A stretch of DNA of 64,000 bases from Thermoplasmata archaeon (GTDB taxonomy: Archaea > Thermoplasmatota > Thermoplasmata > Lutacidiplasmatales > UBA184): assembly GCA_021828195.1 (NCBI GenBank), contig JAKASQ010000005.1, forward strand, positions 1 to 64,000, given 5' to 3'. Below the pieces are notes generated by a model. The model was given only the letters and a program-made list of their open reading frames with translations. It did not search any database and was not told the origin of the DNA. This document shows, in pieces, positions 31,689 through 40,444 of this stretch (positions are counted from its first letter, which is position 1; every line of letters begins with the position of its first letter). The translations under genes were made by a program, and so were the position numbers.

Positions 31689-32849
31689 TTAGGTTGGCTC
31701 GGGAGGCGTCGCGGCCTCGATCGAGTCGTACCGATTGATCCGATAGATCGCCGTGGCGATCGCCCAAGTGACCACGAAGGTGCCGATCACGAAGTAGCCC
31801 AGGGTCTCGAACTCGAGATTCACCAACGCGGACCAGAACGGTCCCGACCAGCCGAACTCGATCGCCAAGACCTGCAGGAGCTCGACCGTCCCAATGACGA
31901 ACGCGACAAGGACGGAGATGATCGTGACCGTGAGGTTGTAGAAGATCTTCCGCACGGGTCGATGGAACGCCCAGCCGTAGGCGTAGCGCATCGTGGCTCC
32001 GTCCGCGGTGTCCACGAGGACCATCCCGCACGTGAACAGCAGCGGCAGCACGAGGACGACGTAGACCGGGGCCCCGGCAAGCCCCAGGACTGCCACCGTC
32101 CCGAGCAGGAAGATCTCGCTCGCCGTGTCGAACCCGAGCCCGAAGAGCACACCGACGGGGTAGACCTGGCGAGGGGTCTGGACGATGTTGAACATCTTTC
32201 CGAAGTACCGATTCATGAAGCCGCGGTTCCGGAGGTGATCCTCCAGCTCGGCATCGTTCATCCGGCCGGTTCGGAGCTTCTTGAAGATCCGATAGACCTC
32301 GACCACGATGATCAAGTTGATGATCCCGATGAGGTAGAGGAATCCACCCGAGATCGCGGTCCCGAGGATCTGGCCGATGCTCTGGATCGCGCCGATGTGG
32401 CTGTTGACGTAGTTGGCCGCGAGGACGATCGCGATCGACAGCACGAAGACGATGGTCGAGTGTCCGAGGGAGAACCAGGTTCCGACCGTGAGCGGGCGCT
32501 TCCCGTCCGCCATCAGCTTGCGCGTGGTGTTGTCGATGGCGGCGATGTGGTCCGCATCGACCCCGTGGCGCAGCCCGAAGGTGTAAGCGAGGATTCCCGC
32601 TCCGAAGAAGGTCACACTCCCCGCGGCGAGGTTCGAGGTCACCGGGGCGCTGTAGTAGGTGTTGGCAACGACCCCGAGGAGGATGAACGCAACCCCCGTC
32701 ACGATGGCGATGGCGGTGAACAGGATCAGGAGGAAGATCTTCTCCTCCCCGTCGAGCGGGGGAGGCGCGAGCACCCTCCGGGTCGGGTGGGGGGAGGGAA
32801 ATGGGACGCTCGATGCACTCGCGGGAACTGCTCCCACGACCTCTCCCAA
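31689..32849 (-). CDS. NiCoT-family nickel/cobalt transporter
   Basis: A 386-aa membrane protein with eight predicted helices. The NiCoT signature in helix 2 is FGLRHGVDADHIAAIDNTTR (H-x4-D-H). Further motifs are FSLGHSTIVF and GLGFDTASEIFLL. It imports Ni2+ (or Co2+), probably for a nickel enzyme such as urease or hydrogenase, neither of which lies in this window. The first codon is uncertain: TTG 32849 opens the frame, but GTG 32837 fits better a TATA-like GGCTTATC at 32861-32868. It is followed by nikR, so nickel-dependent control is expected. Confidence 0.92.
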   Translation of the reverse strand: MGEVVGAVPASASSVPFPSPHPTRRVLAPPPLDGEEKIFLLILFTAIAIVTGVAFILLGVVANTYYSAPVTSNLAAGSVTFFGAGILAYTFGLRHGVDADHIAAIDNTTRKLMADGKRPLTVGTWFSLGHSTIVFVLSIAIVLAANYVNSHIGAIQSIGQILGTAISGGFLYLIGIINLIIVVEVYRIFKKLRTGRMNDAELEDHLRNRGFMNRYFGKMFNIVQTPRQVYPVGVLFGLGFDTASEIFLLGTVAVLGLAGAPVYVVLVLPLLFTCGMVLVDTADGATMRYAYGWAFHRPVRKIFYNLTVTIISVLVAFVIGTVELLQVLAIEFGWSGPFWSALVNLEFETLGYFVIGTFVVTWAIATAIYRINRYDSIEAATPPEPT

Positions 32850-32875
32850 AGGAGGAGCCAGATAAGCCTTGGGAC

Positions 32876-32895
32876 GTATTGCAAAATGGTAATAC
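32876..32895 (-). promoter_or_regulatory. Candidate NikR operator upstream of the nickel transporter
   Basis: GTATT-10 nt-AATAC is a perfect 5-bp inverted repeat directly upstream of the TATA-like box (32861-32868) of the NiCoT gene. Known NikR operators are long-spaced palindromes (GTATGA-N16-TCATAC in E. coli), so shape and place fit, although spacing and half-site differ. Confidence 0.45.
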
Positions 32896-32927
32896 CGGAC
32901 CGTCCGATCTCGGAGGTGCAGGCGGTC

Positions 32928-33440
32928 CTAGCGCTGGTACTGCTGGATGAAGCTTGGGGACCGAGTGACGTTGATCAGCGGGCCGTTGAACAGGCTCGTG
33001 TTGCCCACGACGACGACGTCCCCCGTCTCCGTGTGGATCCAGGTGTTCCGCAACGCGACGCGGATCACCCGGCCCTTCACCGCGTTGTAGACGACGACAT
33101 CGCCCACGCGGATCAGCCCTTCTCGCATGAGGTAGTAACCCGAGATCATGTTCGACAGCGTCGGCTGGAGGGCCAGCGAGATGAGCAGACCGGCGACTCC
33201 GCTCAGGGTCAGGACGGTCAGGCTGTTGGCGATCCCGGTGTACGAGGCCACCGCGATAGCCGCGATGAGTACGTAGACGATCCGGATCACTTCCGTGATC
33301 GTCCGGATGCTGGACTCGGTGCCCCCGCTCCGGCGGACTACCTTGCAGATGAGCCGGAGGAACAGCTCGAAGACGATGACGACAACGACGACGATCCCCG
33401 CCGAGATCGCGATCAATCTCAGAACTTGGTCGACGTCCAT
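32928..33440 (-). CDS. Small MscS-type mechanosensitive channel
   Basis: A protein of about 170 aa, much shorter than the 286 aa of E. coli MscS. Two or three helices are followed by the pore helix segment VAGLLISLALQPTLSNMISG and the start of the beta domain (VGDVVVYNAVKGRVIRVALR, then NTWIHTETGDVVVVGN). The C-terminal alpha/beta domain of MscS is lacking. ATG 33440 is preferred, as the longer frame adds only a polar stretch. It is probably a tension-gated osmotic release channel or a related ion conduit. It ends 79 bp before the nickel gene start region. Confidence 0.8.
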   Translation of the reverse strand: MDVDQVLRLIAISAGIVVVVVIVFELFLRLICKVVRRSGGTESSIRTITEVIRIVYVLIAAIAVASYTGIANSLTVLTLSGVAGLLISLALQPTLSNMISGYYLMREGLIRVGDVVVYNAVKGRVIRVALRNTWIHTETGDVVVVGNTSLFNGPLINVTRSPSFIQQYQR

Positions 33441-33506
33441 GGGAGGGTTCCCGCGGTGGGCAATTCCACTGATAGGTAAAGATGACGGAGCCGAGCGTGG
33501 GCCTTC

Positions 33507-33580
33507 AGCCACCGGAGGGACTTGAACCCTCGACCTGCTGATTACGAATCAGCCGCTCTGCCAAACTGAGCTACGGTGGC
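33507..33580 (-). tRNA. tRNA-Thr(CGT)
   Basis: The minus strand gives a full cloverleaf without intron: acceptor GCCACCG/CGGTGGC, D-stem GCTC/GAGC, anticodon arm GCTGA-TTCGTAA-TCAGC with anticodon CGT (Thr, codon ACG), T-arm GAGGG-TTCAAGT-CCCTC, discriminator T, no encoded CCA. Confidence 0.95.
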
Positions 33581-33711
33581 ACCGTCGGTGTGACGAAAGG
33601 GCTCGGACTATAATCTTGCTGGTCGGGCCCTTGATGGAGCGGTCGCGCGACAAAGTCGGAGCGGTCGCTTGATCGCGCGAGACCCGTCCAAGCTCGGTCG
33701 GGATCGTTCGC

Positions 33712-34929
33712 TCAGTGGAGTGTATCGAGCGCCTCGGTCAGGTCGCGAATCAGGTCCTCCGCGTCCTCGATTCCGAGGCTGACCCGGATGAGCCCGTCAT
33801 CGATCCCTCGCGCCCGTCGCTCGGCGGCGGAGAGGTGCCGGTGCGAGGTCTCGCCGGGGACGCTCGCAAGGCTCTCGACACCGCCGAGGCTCGCGGCCAC
33901 ATGCACGAATCGCAGCCGACCGAGGAACTTCGGGATGGCCGAGGCGCCCCGGGCGAGGGAAAGCGAGACGACGCCCGAGCGCCCCTGCATCTGCCGCTGC
34001 GCGATCGCTTCCTCCTTCGGGCTCGCGCGGCCGGGGTAATGGACCCGGGCCAGCTCGGGATGAGTGGCCAGGGCCCCCGCGACCCGTTGGCCGTTCTCGT
34101 TGTGGCGAGCCATGCGCAGGGAGAGGGTCTTGAGGCTCCGATCCAGAAGAAAGGCCGCGAACGGGTCCAGAGTGGATCCAAGGTTGGCGCTCGGATCGAT
34201 GGGGTCCACGAGTTCCTTCGAGCCCACGAGCACGCCCCCGATGAGGTCCGAATGCCCGCCCAGGTACTTCGTGACGGAGTGCACCACGAGATCCGCGCCC
34301 AGGGGAATCGGCCGCTGGTTGATGGGAGTCGCGAAGGTATTGTCGACGAGCAGGAGAGCTCCTGCGCGATGCGTGGCCTCCGCCCAGCGCACGATATCAT
34401 GGACCCGGAGCAATGGATTGGTGGGGGACTCAATGAAGACTAGACGGGCCGCGGGCCCGATCGCCTCTTCGGGCTCGTGAGCCGCCTCTTCCGAGACCCA
34501 GCGGACACGGACCCCGAACTTCGGTAGCAGCGTCCGGAGGATCCCGAGCGAACCGCCGTAGAGGCCCTCGAGCGCCACGACCTCGTCCCCCGGCCGGAGC
34601 AGCGAGAGGAGCGTGGTGGTGATCGCTCCCATGCCGGAACCGAAGAGCCGCGCGGTCTCTGCGCCTTCCAGCTGGCGGATGATCTCCGCCGGTCCCTCGT
34701 GGCTCGGGTTCAGGTTCCGAGTGTACATGTAGACCGATCCATGCTCGGCCGCCTCGGAGTGGGACGCGGGGTAGTGGAAGGTGCTCGTCTGGTAGATCGG
34801 GGGCACCACGGCGCCCGCGTTCAGCTCCGGTCGACGGGCGCCGTGGATGAGGCGGGTGGTGGGGCCGACCCATTCCGGGAGGGGCTCGAACTCCCGACGA
34901 GGGGGAGGACGCGAGGGCTCCGGGCTCAT
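33712..34929 (-). CDS. Cys/Met-metabolism PLP enzyme (cystathionine gamma-synthase/lyase family)
   Basis: A 405-aa fold-type I PLP enzyme. TRLIHGARRPELNAGAVVPPIYQTSTF is the typical N-terminus (trans-sulfuration family), YTRNLNPSHEGPAEIIRQLEG carries substrate and cofactor contacts, and the Schiff-base lysine lies in SVTKYLGGHSDLIGG. The end (LIRVSLGIEDAEDLIRDL) is the family signature. It could be cystathionine gamma-synthase, gamma-lyase, methionine gamma-lyase or O-acetylhomoserine sulfhydrylase; sequence alone does not decide. It is the last gene of a four-gene minus-strand unit and overlaps nadM by 4 nt. Confidence 0.9.
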   Translation of the reverse strand: MSPEPSRPPPRREFEPLPEWVGPTTRLIHGARRPELNAGAVVPPIYQTSTFHYPASHSEAAEHGSVYMYTRNLNPSHEGPAEIIRQLEGAETARLFGSGMGAITTTLLSLLRPGDEVVALEGLYGGSLGILRTLLPKFGVRVRWVSEEAAHEPEEAIGPAARLVFIESPTNPLLRVHDIVRWAEATHRAGALLLVDNTFATPINQRPIPLGADLVVHSVTKYLGGHSDLIGGVLVGSKELVDPIDPSANLGSTLDPFAAFLLDRSLKTLSLRMARHNENGQRVAGALATHPELARVHYPGRASPKEEAIAQRQMQGRSGVVSLSLARGASAIPKFLGRLRFVHVAASLGGVESLASVPGETSHRHLSAAERRARGIDDGLIRVSLGIEDAEDLIRDLTEALDTLH

Positions 34930-35468
34930 GGGCGGCCGCTCTGGGGCGGCGCGTTTCGGTCCACTCGCAAGAGCGCGAGCCGGGCCCGTGCGTTCAGCTG
35001 GTCGAGGTACCGTACCACCGCGGGAGGGAGCTCGGCGCTGACATCCTGGCCCTCGGCGATCCGGGCTCGGATGCGCGTGCCCTCGAGCTGATCCCGTTCG
35101 ATGAGCGGGGTGTCGGTCACCGTGTAGCCGGACTGCTCAAACAGCAGCCGTGTCAGAGGATTGTTCGTGTAGATCCGGTCGAAGACGGGCAACAGCCCCT
35201 CGAGATACGCCACCCACTCGGCATGGCGGTGGATGTCGATGATGGGGACGAGCATGCAGCCGCCGATGCGCGCCTCGTCGAGCGCGCGGCCGATCATCTC
35301 GACCCGCTCGCCCGCGGTGAACGGATTGTTCCACTGGTAGGAGTCTTGCGCACTGCCCACTCCCACGATCAGGTCTTCCCGAGCCTCGTCGGCGCGGAGG
35401 GCGCGGATCGTCTCGAGGTGGCCCCGGTGGAATGGCTGGAAGCGCCCCACGTACAGTCCACGCGCCAT
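34926..35468 (-). CDS. nadM: Archaeal nicotinamide-nucleotide adenylyltransferase NadM
   Basis: A 180-aa nucleotidyltransferase that joins NMN and ATP into NAD+. The N-terminal GLYVGRFQPFHRGHLETIRA holds the H-x-x-H motif, GVGSAQDSYQWNNPFTAGER is the archaeal NMN-binding segment, and EGTRIRARIAEG corresponds to the I-S-x-T-x-x-R motif (here E-G-T-R-I-R). Length and motif order match archaeal NMNATs. It is co-transcribed with lonB, a small cysteine protein and the PLP enzyme, with 6-bp and 4-bp junctions. Confidence 0.93.
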   Translation of the reverse strand: MARGLYVGRFQPFHRGHLETIRALRADEAREDLIVGVGSAQDSYQWNNPFTAGERVEMIGRALDEARIGGCMLVPIIDIHRHAEWVAYLEGLLPVFDRIYTNNPLTRLLFEQSGYTVTDTPLIERDQLEGTRIRARIAEGQDVSAELPPAVVRYLDQLNARARLALLRVDRNAPPQSGRP

Positions 35469-35474
35469 GGATCC

Positions 35475-35720
35475 TCACTCCGGGCTGAGCTCTTCCACGT
35501 TGTCGAGGAACTCCTCGATGGAGGGACAGCGTGGGGTAAGGTAGTGAGCGCAGTGTTCGCACCGTCGATCGTTCATCGTGAGCCGGAGGCGCGGGTTGAA
35601 CACGTAGCAGGGCCGGTCGATGAACGGCGCCACCTCCTCTTCGTCCGTGTCCGATAGGCTCGTCGGCGTGCGCGCGAGCGGCACGGGGTGCCGCGGGACC
35701 GGATGGGTTTGCGCTCTCAC
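35475..35720 (-). CDS. Small cysteine-containing protein between lonB and nadM
   Basis: An 81-aa protein starting at GTG 35720, which overlaps the lonB stop (GTGA). The C-terminal half contains four or five cysteines: [12 protein letters not shown], then [20 protein letters not shown]. The C-x2-C...C spacing suggests a zinc knuckle or Fe-S site. The end is acidic (DNVEELSPE). It is tightly placed in an operon with lonB and nadM, so it is probably expressed. No family is recognised with certainty. Confidence 0.6.
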   Translation of the reverse strand: MRAQTHPVPRHPVPLARTPTSLSDTDEEEVAPFIDRPCYVFNPRLRLTMNDRRCEHCAHYLTPRCPSIEEFLDNVEELSPE

Positions 35721-37879
35721 GAGTTTACCGTCGGCCGGGGCGGGCCATCCGAGGGAGTCCGGCTCGTCGCATGGACCATCGCGGCGAGGCGTTCCAAGAG
35801 CGACTCCTTCTGAGCGGTCTGGCCCACGAGGGCATACTTCAGCACGTCGCGCAGGGTTCGGACCGGGATGACCTCGATCATGCCGCGGTAGCGTGCCTCG
35901 AGAACGAGGTCGTCGATGTTGTCCTCGGGCACGAGGACCCGCTTGATGCCCGAGTCGGCGGCGGCCTCGACCTTGGCCGTCACTCCGCCCACCGGCAGGA
36001 CCGTTCCACGGACGCTCAGCGAGCCGGTCATGGCGAGGGCCTGGTCCACGGGGACTCCTTCGAGGGCACTGATCACGGCGGTGGCGATCGACACCGAGGC
36101 CGAGTCGCCCTCTACGCCGTCGGAGGTTCCGACGAACTGGATGTGGATATCGTAGCGCGAGATGTCGGCGCCCGTGTACTTCTTGATGAGGGCGCTGACG
36201 TTCTGGACGGCTTCCTTCGCGATGTCGCCGAGCTTGCCCGTCGCCACGACAACGCCTCCATCGCGGGTCTGGGCCGGCGTCACTTCCGCAACGATCGGGA
36301 GCACGATACCGGAGAACTCGGACATTCCGGTCTGGGCACTGATCGCGGCGAGACCGTTGACCACACCGACCGCCGCGCCGTCCACGGAGAACATGCGGTA
36401 CTCCTTGCGCCGCTCGATGTATCGGTCGGCGATCTGCTGTTCGAGCGAGCGGCTGGAGCGCTTGGCTCGTACGACGTGCTCGGCCCGTACGACTGGCGCG
36501 CTCTCCGCGTTCGCCACATCGCCGGCCACGCGCACGAGTCCCCCGAGCTCGCGCAGGCGCAGCGTCAACTGGCCCGAGCGTCCCGAGCGGCGTTGGGCCT
36601 CCCGGACCACCTCGACGACGGCGCCCATGTCGAAGTGGGGGATCTTCTTGTCCTTGACCACTTCCTGGGCCACGAACCGCACGAGCTTCATGCGGTTCTC
36701 GGGGATATCGGCCATCGTGGTCTTGACGTAGAGTTCGTACCCGTAGCCGCGGATCCTCGAGCGCAGCGCCGGGTGCATGGTCTGGACGCTGTCGACGTTC
36801 CCCGCGGCGACCAGGATGAAGTCGGCCGGCACCGGCTCGGTCTTCACCATCGCTCCCGCCGAGCGCTCCGACTGGCCCACGATCGAGAAGCGGCGCTCCT
36901 GGAGGGCGGTCAACAGCGAGTGCTGGCTCTCGATCTTGAGCAGGTTGATCTCGTCCAGGAACAGCACGCCGCCGTTTGCACGGTGGATCGCACCGACCTC
37001 CACCCGCTCATGGGGCGGGGTCTCGAGACCGCCGGACTGGAACGGGTCGTGCTTGACGTCCCCGAGAAGCGCGCCGGCGTGGGCGCCCGTCGCGTCGATG
37101 AACGGAGGCTTCTCGTCCGGTGTGTGGGAGACGAGCAGCTTCGCGACCGAGCCACCGCCCTCCGAGCGTCCCGCGGAGAAGCGGAAGATCGCATAGAGGA
37201 TGAAGATCAGGAGCAGGCCGATCAGGATCGCCGTCAGGTTCCCGGTCGTGAGCGCGATGTAAACGGTGAAGCCGACGATGAGGAGTGCGATGATCACCAT
37301 CAGGTTCATGCGCTGACCACGCCGCTGGGCGGCCTCGAGCTTCTGCGCCGCGACGATCTCCTTGCCCTTCCCCGCAGGCACGACGCGGATCTTCGGCTCG
37401 TTGGGATCGTCCGCGTTCGGGTACGCGAGAATGTCCTGCAGCTGCTCCTTGGGCAGGAAATCGACCATGGCGCGGGCGAGCATGCTCTTGCCCGTTCCGG
37501 GTTCGCCGATCAGCATCATGTGCCGCTTCTGGTTCGCGGCCTTCTTGGCGATCTCTACCGCATCGTCCTGACCGATCACCTGATCGAGGAGTCGAGCCGG
37601 CACCTCGACCTGGGCGGTGGTCGTGAAGGGCAAGGACTTGCCCCAGTCATCGAGAGGCGTTGGCAGCGGAGCCGGTGAGGGGGCCGTCGGTGGGGGAGGT
37701 GTGGGCGGTTCCGACGGAGGGGGCGTTGCCGCGGGTTGGGTGGCGCCTTCGGCTGGTGTGGACGTACGTTCCCTCGGACGGGTGCGGCCGTGGACGCCAC
37801 GGGCTCCGTCAGTGAAAACAAAGCGGGGAGGTGTATTAACGCCTTTCCGCAGTCCTCCGCATCCGGTACGGTCAAGCAA
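35717..37879 (-). CDS. Archaeal membrane-bound Lon protease (LonB)
   Basis: A protein of up to 720 aa. A Pro/Ala/Thr-rich N-terminus (residues 40-78) is followed by the AAA+ domain, with Walker A GEPGTGKS and Walker [12 protein letters not shown]. Two membrane helices are inserted after Walker A ([20 protein letters not shown] and [17 protein letters not shown]), the archaeal LonB hallmark. The C-terminal protease has the Ser in [12 protein letters not shown] and the Lys in [12 protein letters not shown], forming a Ser-Lys dyad. It degrades misfolded and membrane-near proteins. The start is unclear: the frame opens with TTG 37879 and contains no ATG or GTG before the folded part. The gene heads an operon with the small Cys protein, nadM and the PLP enzyme. 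Confidence 0.93.
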   Translation of the reverse strand: MLDRTGCGGLRKGVNTPPRFVFTDGARGVHGRTRPRERTSTPAEGATQPAATPPPSEPPTPPPPTAPSPAPLPTPLDDWGKSLPFTTTAQVEVPARLLDQVIGQDDAVEIAKKAANQKRHMMLIGEPGTGKSMLARAMVDFLPKEQLQDILAYPNADDPNEPKIRVVPAGKGKEIVAAQKLEAAQRRGQRMNLMVIIALLIVGFTVYIALTTGNLTAILIGLLLIFILYAIFRFSAGRSEGGGSVAKLLVSHTPDEKPPFIDATGAHAGALLGDVKHDPFQSGGLETPPHERVEVGAIHRANGGVLFLDEINLLKIESQHSLLTALQERRFSIVGQSERSAGAMVKTEPVPADFILVAAGNVDSVQTMHPALRSRIRGYGYELYVKTTMADIPENRMKLVRFVAQEVVKDKKIPHFDMGAVVEVVREAQRRSGRSGQLTLRLRELGGLVRVAGDVANAESAPVVRAEHVVRAKRSSRSLEQQIADRYIERRKEYRMFSVDGAAVGVVNGLAAISAQTGMSEFSGIVLPIVAEVTPAQTRDGGVVVATGKLGDIAKEAVQNVSALIKKYTGADISRYDIHIQFVGTSDGVEGDSASVSIATAVISALEGVPVDQALAMTGSLSVRGTVLPVGGVTAKVEAAADSGIKRVLVPEDNIDDLVLEARYRGMIEVIPVRTLRDVLKYALVGQTAQKESLLERLAAMVHATSRTPSDGPPRPTVNS

Positions 37880-38043
37880 CTGAGGCTCACCCCGAACCGG
37901 GCCCCCTGGATCCTAGAGCCCCCCGTGCCCGGGGCGTACGCACCGCGCCGAGGAAGCCACCGAACTTGCCCGGTGGAGGAGGTCCCTTGGTGGACTCCTC
38001 GGCGGTAGGAGCGCGTCGAGGCGGGCCCACCTCCCACCGCCCC

Positions 38044-38050
38044 TTATTTA
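38044..38050 (+). promoter_or_regulatory. TATA-like box of folD
   Basis: TTATTTA lies 32-38 bp before GTG 38082, in otherwise GC-rich sequence. Confidence 0.45.
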
Positions 38051-38081
38051 CCGCACGGAACTTGGTCCGTCGAGAGCTCCT

Positions 38082-38972
38082 GTGCAGACCCAGCGCCTCG
38101 AGGGAAAGCCCGTCGCGGAAGCCGTGGATGTCGAGGTCCGGGCCGCGCTCCGCAGCGGGCCGGCCTCCACGCGCCCCCCCACGCTCGCGAGCGTCCACCG
38201 GGGGGTGGACGGTCCCTTCCGATTCTACCTCAAACGGCAGCGCCAATCGGCCGAATCTCTCGGGATCCGCTTCCGCGAGGAGGCCCTCGCGCCCGGGGAG
38301 GGACCGGAGGAGCTCGTGGATCGCGTTCGAACGCTCTCCAACGATCGCGCGATCGATGCCGTCCTGCTCGAGCATCCTCTCCCAGCGCCGTTCGACTTCA
38401 TCCGCGCGGTGAGCGGCCTATCTCCGGTCAAGGATGTAGACGGGGTCAGTCCGTTGAGTCTCGGGCTCCTAGCCGCCCAGCGCCCTCTGCACGCTCCGGC
38501 AGTAGCGCGCGCGGCCATCGCCATCGCGCGACACTACGGCCTCCCGATGGCCCGACACCGAGTCGCGGTAATCGGACGCAGCGAGACCGTGGGGATTCCC
38601 CTCTCGATGCTCCTCTTGGCACGCGGGATCGACGCGACCGTCACCATCGCGCACTCCAAGACGGACGCGCTCGCGGAGGCCCTGAAGGGAGCGAGCGTGA
38701 TCTTCAGTTGTGCCGGTCGTCCGGGGTTGTTGACCCGGGCGAACGTTCCGCAGGGTGCCGCTATCATCGACGTGGGCCTCTCCCGAGTCGAGGACCCTTC
38801 CGCGCCGGCCGGCGGGCGGGCGGTCGGGGACGCCGATGCCGCGGACCTCGAAGGCTGGGCGGGAGCGCTCACCCCGGTCCCGGGGGGAGTCGGTCCGGTG
38901 ACGGTGGCGGAGCTCATGGGCAACACCGTTCGGGCGTGGCAACTGGCGGAGCTGGGGGAGGTTCGAGGGTGA
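38082..38972 (+). CDS. folD: FolD: methylene-tetrahydrofolate dehydrogenase/cyclohydrolase
   Basis: A 296-aa bifunctional enzyme that interconverts methylene-, methenyl- and formyl-tetrahydrofolate. It has FYLKRQRQSAESLGI (the catalytic Lys of the family is in the Y-x3-K pattern; here Y-L-K-R), VLLEHPLPAPFD (substrate loop, usually Q-L-P-L-P; here E-H-P-L-P), SPVKDVDGVSP, the NADP site AVIGRSETVGIPLSMLLL and the end TPVPGGVGPVTVAELMGNT. The Q-to-E/H change in the LPLP loop is unusual. It starts at GTG 38082 and overlaps the next small gene (GTGA). Confidence 0.92.
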   Translation: MQTQRLEGKPVAEAVDVEVRAALRSGPASTRPPTLASVHRGVDGPFRFYLKRQRQSAESLGIRFREEALAPGEGPEELVDRVRTLSNDRAIDAVLLEHPLPAPFDFIRAVSGLSPVKDVDGVSPLSLGLLAAQRPLHAPAVARAAIAIARHYGLPMARHRVAVIGRSETVGIPLSMLLLARGIDATVTIAHSKTDALAEALKGASVIFSCAGRPGLLTRANVPQGAAIIDVGLSRVEDPSAPAGGRAVGDADAADLEGWAGALTPVPGGVGPVTVAELMGNTVRAWQLAELGEVRG

Positions 38973-39313
38973 CCCCCCCGCGTCCCACGGCGGCCGAGCC
39001 CGTGCTCCACTGCAAGGATTGCCCCATGTGGTACGGGGCCGAGAACGAGGGCTGGGGACCCTGCTCCATCAAGCACCGCCGCGGGGACATCCGCTACCTC
39101 ACGTGGGGCGGGCACGAATGCGACGAGCACTATGTGCCGCCGAGGGGAGTTCCGGGGAACGCGGCGCGGTTGAGCGGCTCTCGCTCGACCTCCAAGCGCT
39201 CGGAGGTCGGGTGCTCTTCGACCTCGAACGCCGGCCAGGGCAAGCGGGCCGCCACTCCGCGCAAGGCCCGCGCATTGAGCTCCACCCGACGGCGGCCGAA
39301 GTCCAGCCGGTAG
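38969..39313 (+). CDS. Small Cys/His-rich protein following folD
   Basis: A 114-aa protein starting at GTG 38969, overlapping the folD stop. Residues 13-55 look like a zinc- or iron-binding knuckle: LHCKDCPMWYGAENEGWGPC, then SIKHRRGDIRYLTWGG and HECDEHY, giving C-x2-C...C...H...C-x2-H. The last 55 residues are Ser/Arg-rich and overlap the convergent radical SAM gene by 184 bp, so they are probably an unstructured tail. Coupling to folD suggests a role in one-carbon metabolism, but no function is known to me. Confidence 0.6.
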   Translation: MTPPRPTAAEPVLHCKDCPMWYGAENEGWGPCSIKHRRGDIRYLTWGGHECDEHYVPPRGVPGNAARLSGSRSTSKRSEVGCSSTSNAGQGKRAATPRKARALSSTRRRPKSSR

Positions 39314-40263
39314 TCCGTGGGCCGGAGGCGCGCGACGGTCTCGAGTCGAGCGCCGATGCGCTCGAGATGGATGGTCCCCGGCGCCTCCACGATGCCGTAC
39401 ACGATCGTGCCCTCCCCGGTGGGTCGGGCGAACGGCGGTGCCGTGATCTCGGCGCGGCGCTGGAGCCGGTGGCGCAACTGGACCGCGTCCTTGAACCGGG
39501 ACGAACAGTAGTGGACGGGTATCGATAGGCGGCTCTCCCGGACGATCCGCTCCGCGATCGTTCGGCTACCGTGGACCCCGTAGCCGTTGCGCTCGTCGGT
39601 CCGGTACCCCCGATCGCGCAGGATGCGTTCGTTCGTCTCCGAGAACTCGAGCTCGTTGAGGTTGACGAAGTCGACCCCGATCTCCTCCAAGGTCTGGAGC
39701 AGCCGCTTGAGCTCGGCCTCCTTCTCGGGCAGGACGGGGATCTCCACGCCTCGACGGATCCCCCAGGAGGGCGCCTCCTCCAGCACGGAACGGTACGCCC
39801 CGCCCGAGGCGGAGAGCGGGCCCCACAGGTAGTGGGGGATGTGGAGGCGGAACTCGTCGAGGCCCGCGCGGGCGAGCTGCTGGAGCTTCGCCGCATTCGG
39901 TTCGTGCGTGTAGAGGTGAATGTTGTGCCCGCCCCCGAACTCGGACTTGAGGAGACGGACGTAGTGCTCGACGCGATCCACGACTCCGAGCGGATCGCCT
40001 CCCGTGATCCCGGTGCCCGCGGCGCCGATCGCGCGGGCCTCCGCGAGGACGTCCGCGTCGCACGTGATGGGGCGCTCGTTCGCGTACGCGACGTCCATCT
40101 GATTGCGATTCGGAGAGACCGGGCAGTAGAAGCAGCGGAACCGGCAGACCCCCGTGACGAAGAGCACCATCTTGCGCCCCTCGGCGCACTGCGCGCAGGC
40201 GGGGCTGAGGGCTCCTCGATAGCTCGAGGCCATCGGAAGCAGCTGCAGCTCATCGGTCGCCAT
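39130..40263 (-). CDS. Archaeal radical SAM protein (COG2108-like, PFL-activase-related)
   Basis: A 377-aa protein. The [4Fe-4S]-SAM motif is VCRFRCFYCPVSPNR (C-x3-C-x2-C), preceded by CAQCAEGRKMVLFVTG with an additional C-x2-C. GTGITGGDPLG is the SAM-binding GGE-like loop (here G-G-D), and VDFVNLNELEFSETNE is typical of the uncharacterised archaeal group related to pyruvate-formate-lyase activators. The reaction is unknown. The minus-strand promoter GGTAATAATC lies about 26 bp upstream of ATG 40263, consistent with a leaderless transcript. Confidence 0.85.
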   Translation of the reverse strand: MATDELQLLPMASSYRGALSPACAQCAEGRKMVLFVTGVCRFRCFYCPVSPNRNQMDVAYANERPITCDADVLAEARAIGAAGTGITGGDPLGVVDRVEHYVRLLKSEFGGGHNIHLYTHEPNAAKLQQLARAGLDEFRLHIPHYLWGPLSASGGAYRSVLEEAPSWGIRRGVEIPVLPEKEAELKRLLQTLEEIGVDFVNLNELEFSETNERILRDRGYRTDERNGYGVHGSRTIAERIVRESRLSIPVHYCSSRFKDAVQLRHRLQRRAEITAPPFARPTGEGTIVYGIVEAPGTIHLERIGARLETVARLRPTDYRLDFGRRRVELNARALRGVAARLPWPAFEVEEHPTSERLEVEREPLNRAAFPGTPLGGT

Positions 40264-40388
40264 CGTCTCGGAGGAAGGCCCGGGCCGAGATTATTACCAT
40301 TTCCCGAGGGGCCGGAGGGTCTCCCCGCGCTCCGGCGCGCCCGAGCTACGGGTGGCGAGGTAACTTGATGGACCAACGTCCCGACCGA

Positions 40389-40407
40389 GGGGCAGGTTCA
40401 AATCCCC
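40389..40407 (+). repeat. Hairpin with 11-nt loop, copy 2 of a pair
   Basis: GGGG (40389-40392) and CCCC (40404-40407) close the loop CAGGTTCAAAT, identical to the loop at 13110-13120 although the stems differ. It ends 38 bp before the proteasome alpha start codon. The loop resembles a tRNA T-loop, but no tRNA can be folded here. Confidence 0.45.
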
Positions 40408-40444
40408 CGCTCGACTGGGCGGCCCGATTCCAGAGGCACGATCG

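Noticed and set aside
40300-40440. tRNA-like 3' half with GGTTCAAATCC before the proteasome alpha gene
   Set aside because: The T-stem has two mismatches and no matching acceptor, anticodon or D-arm can be found, even allowing introns; it is better described as a hairpin.
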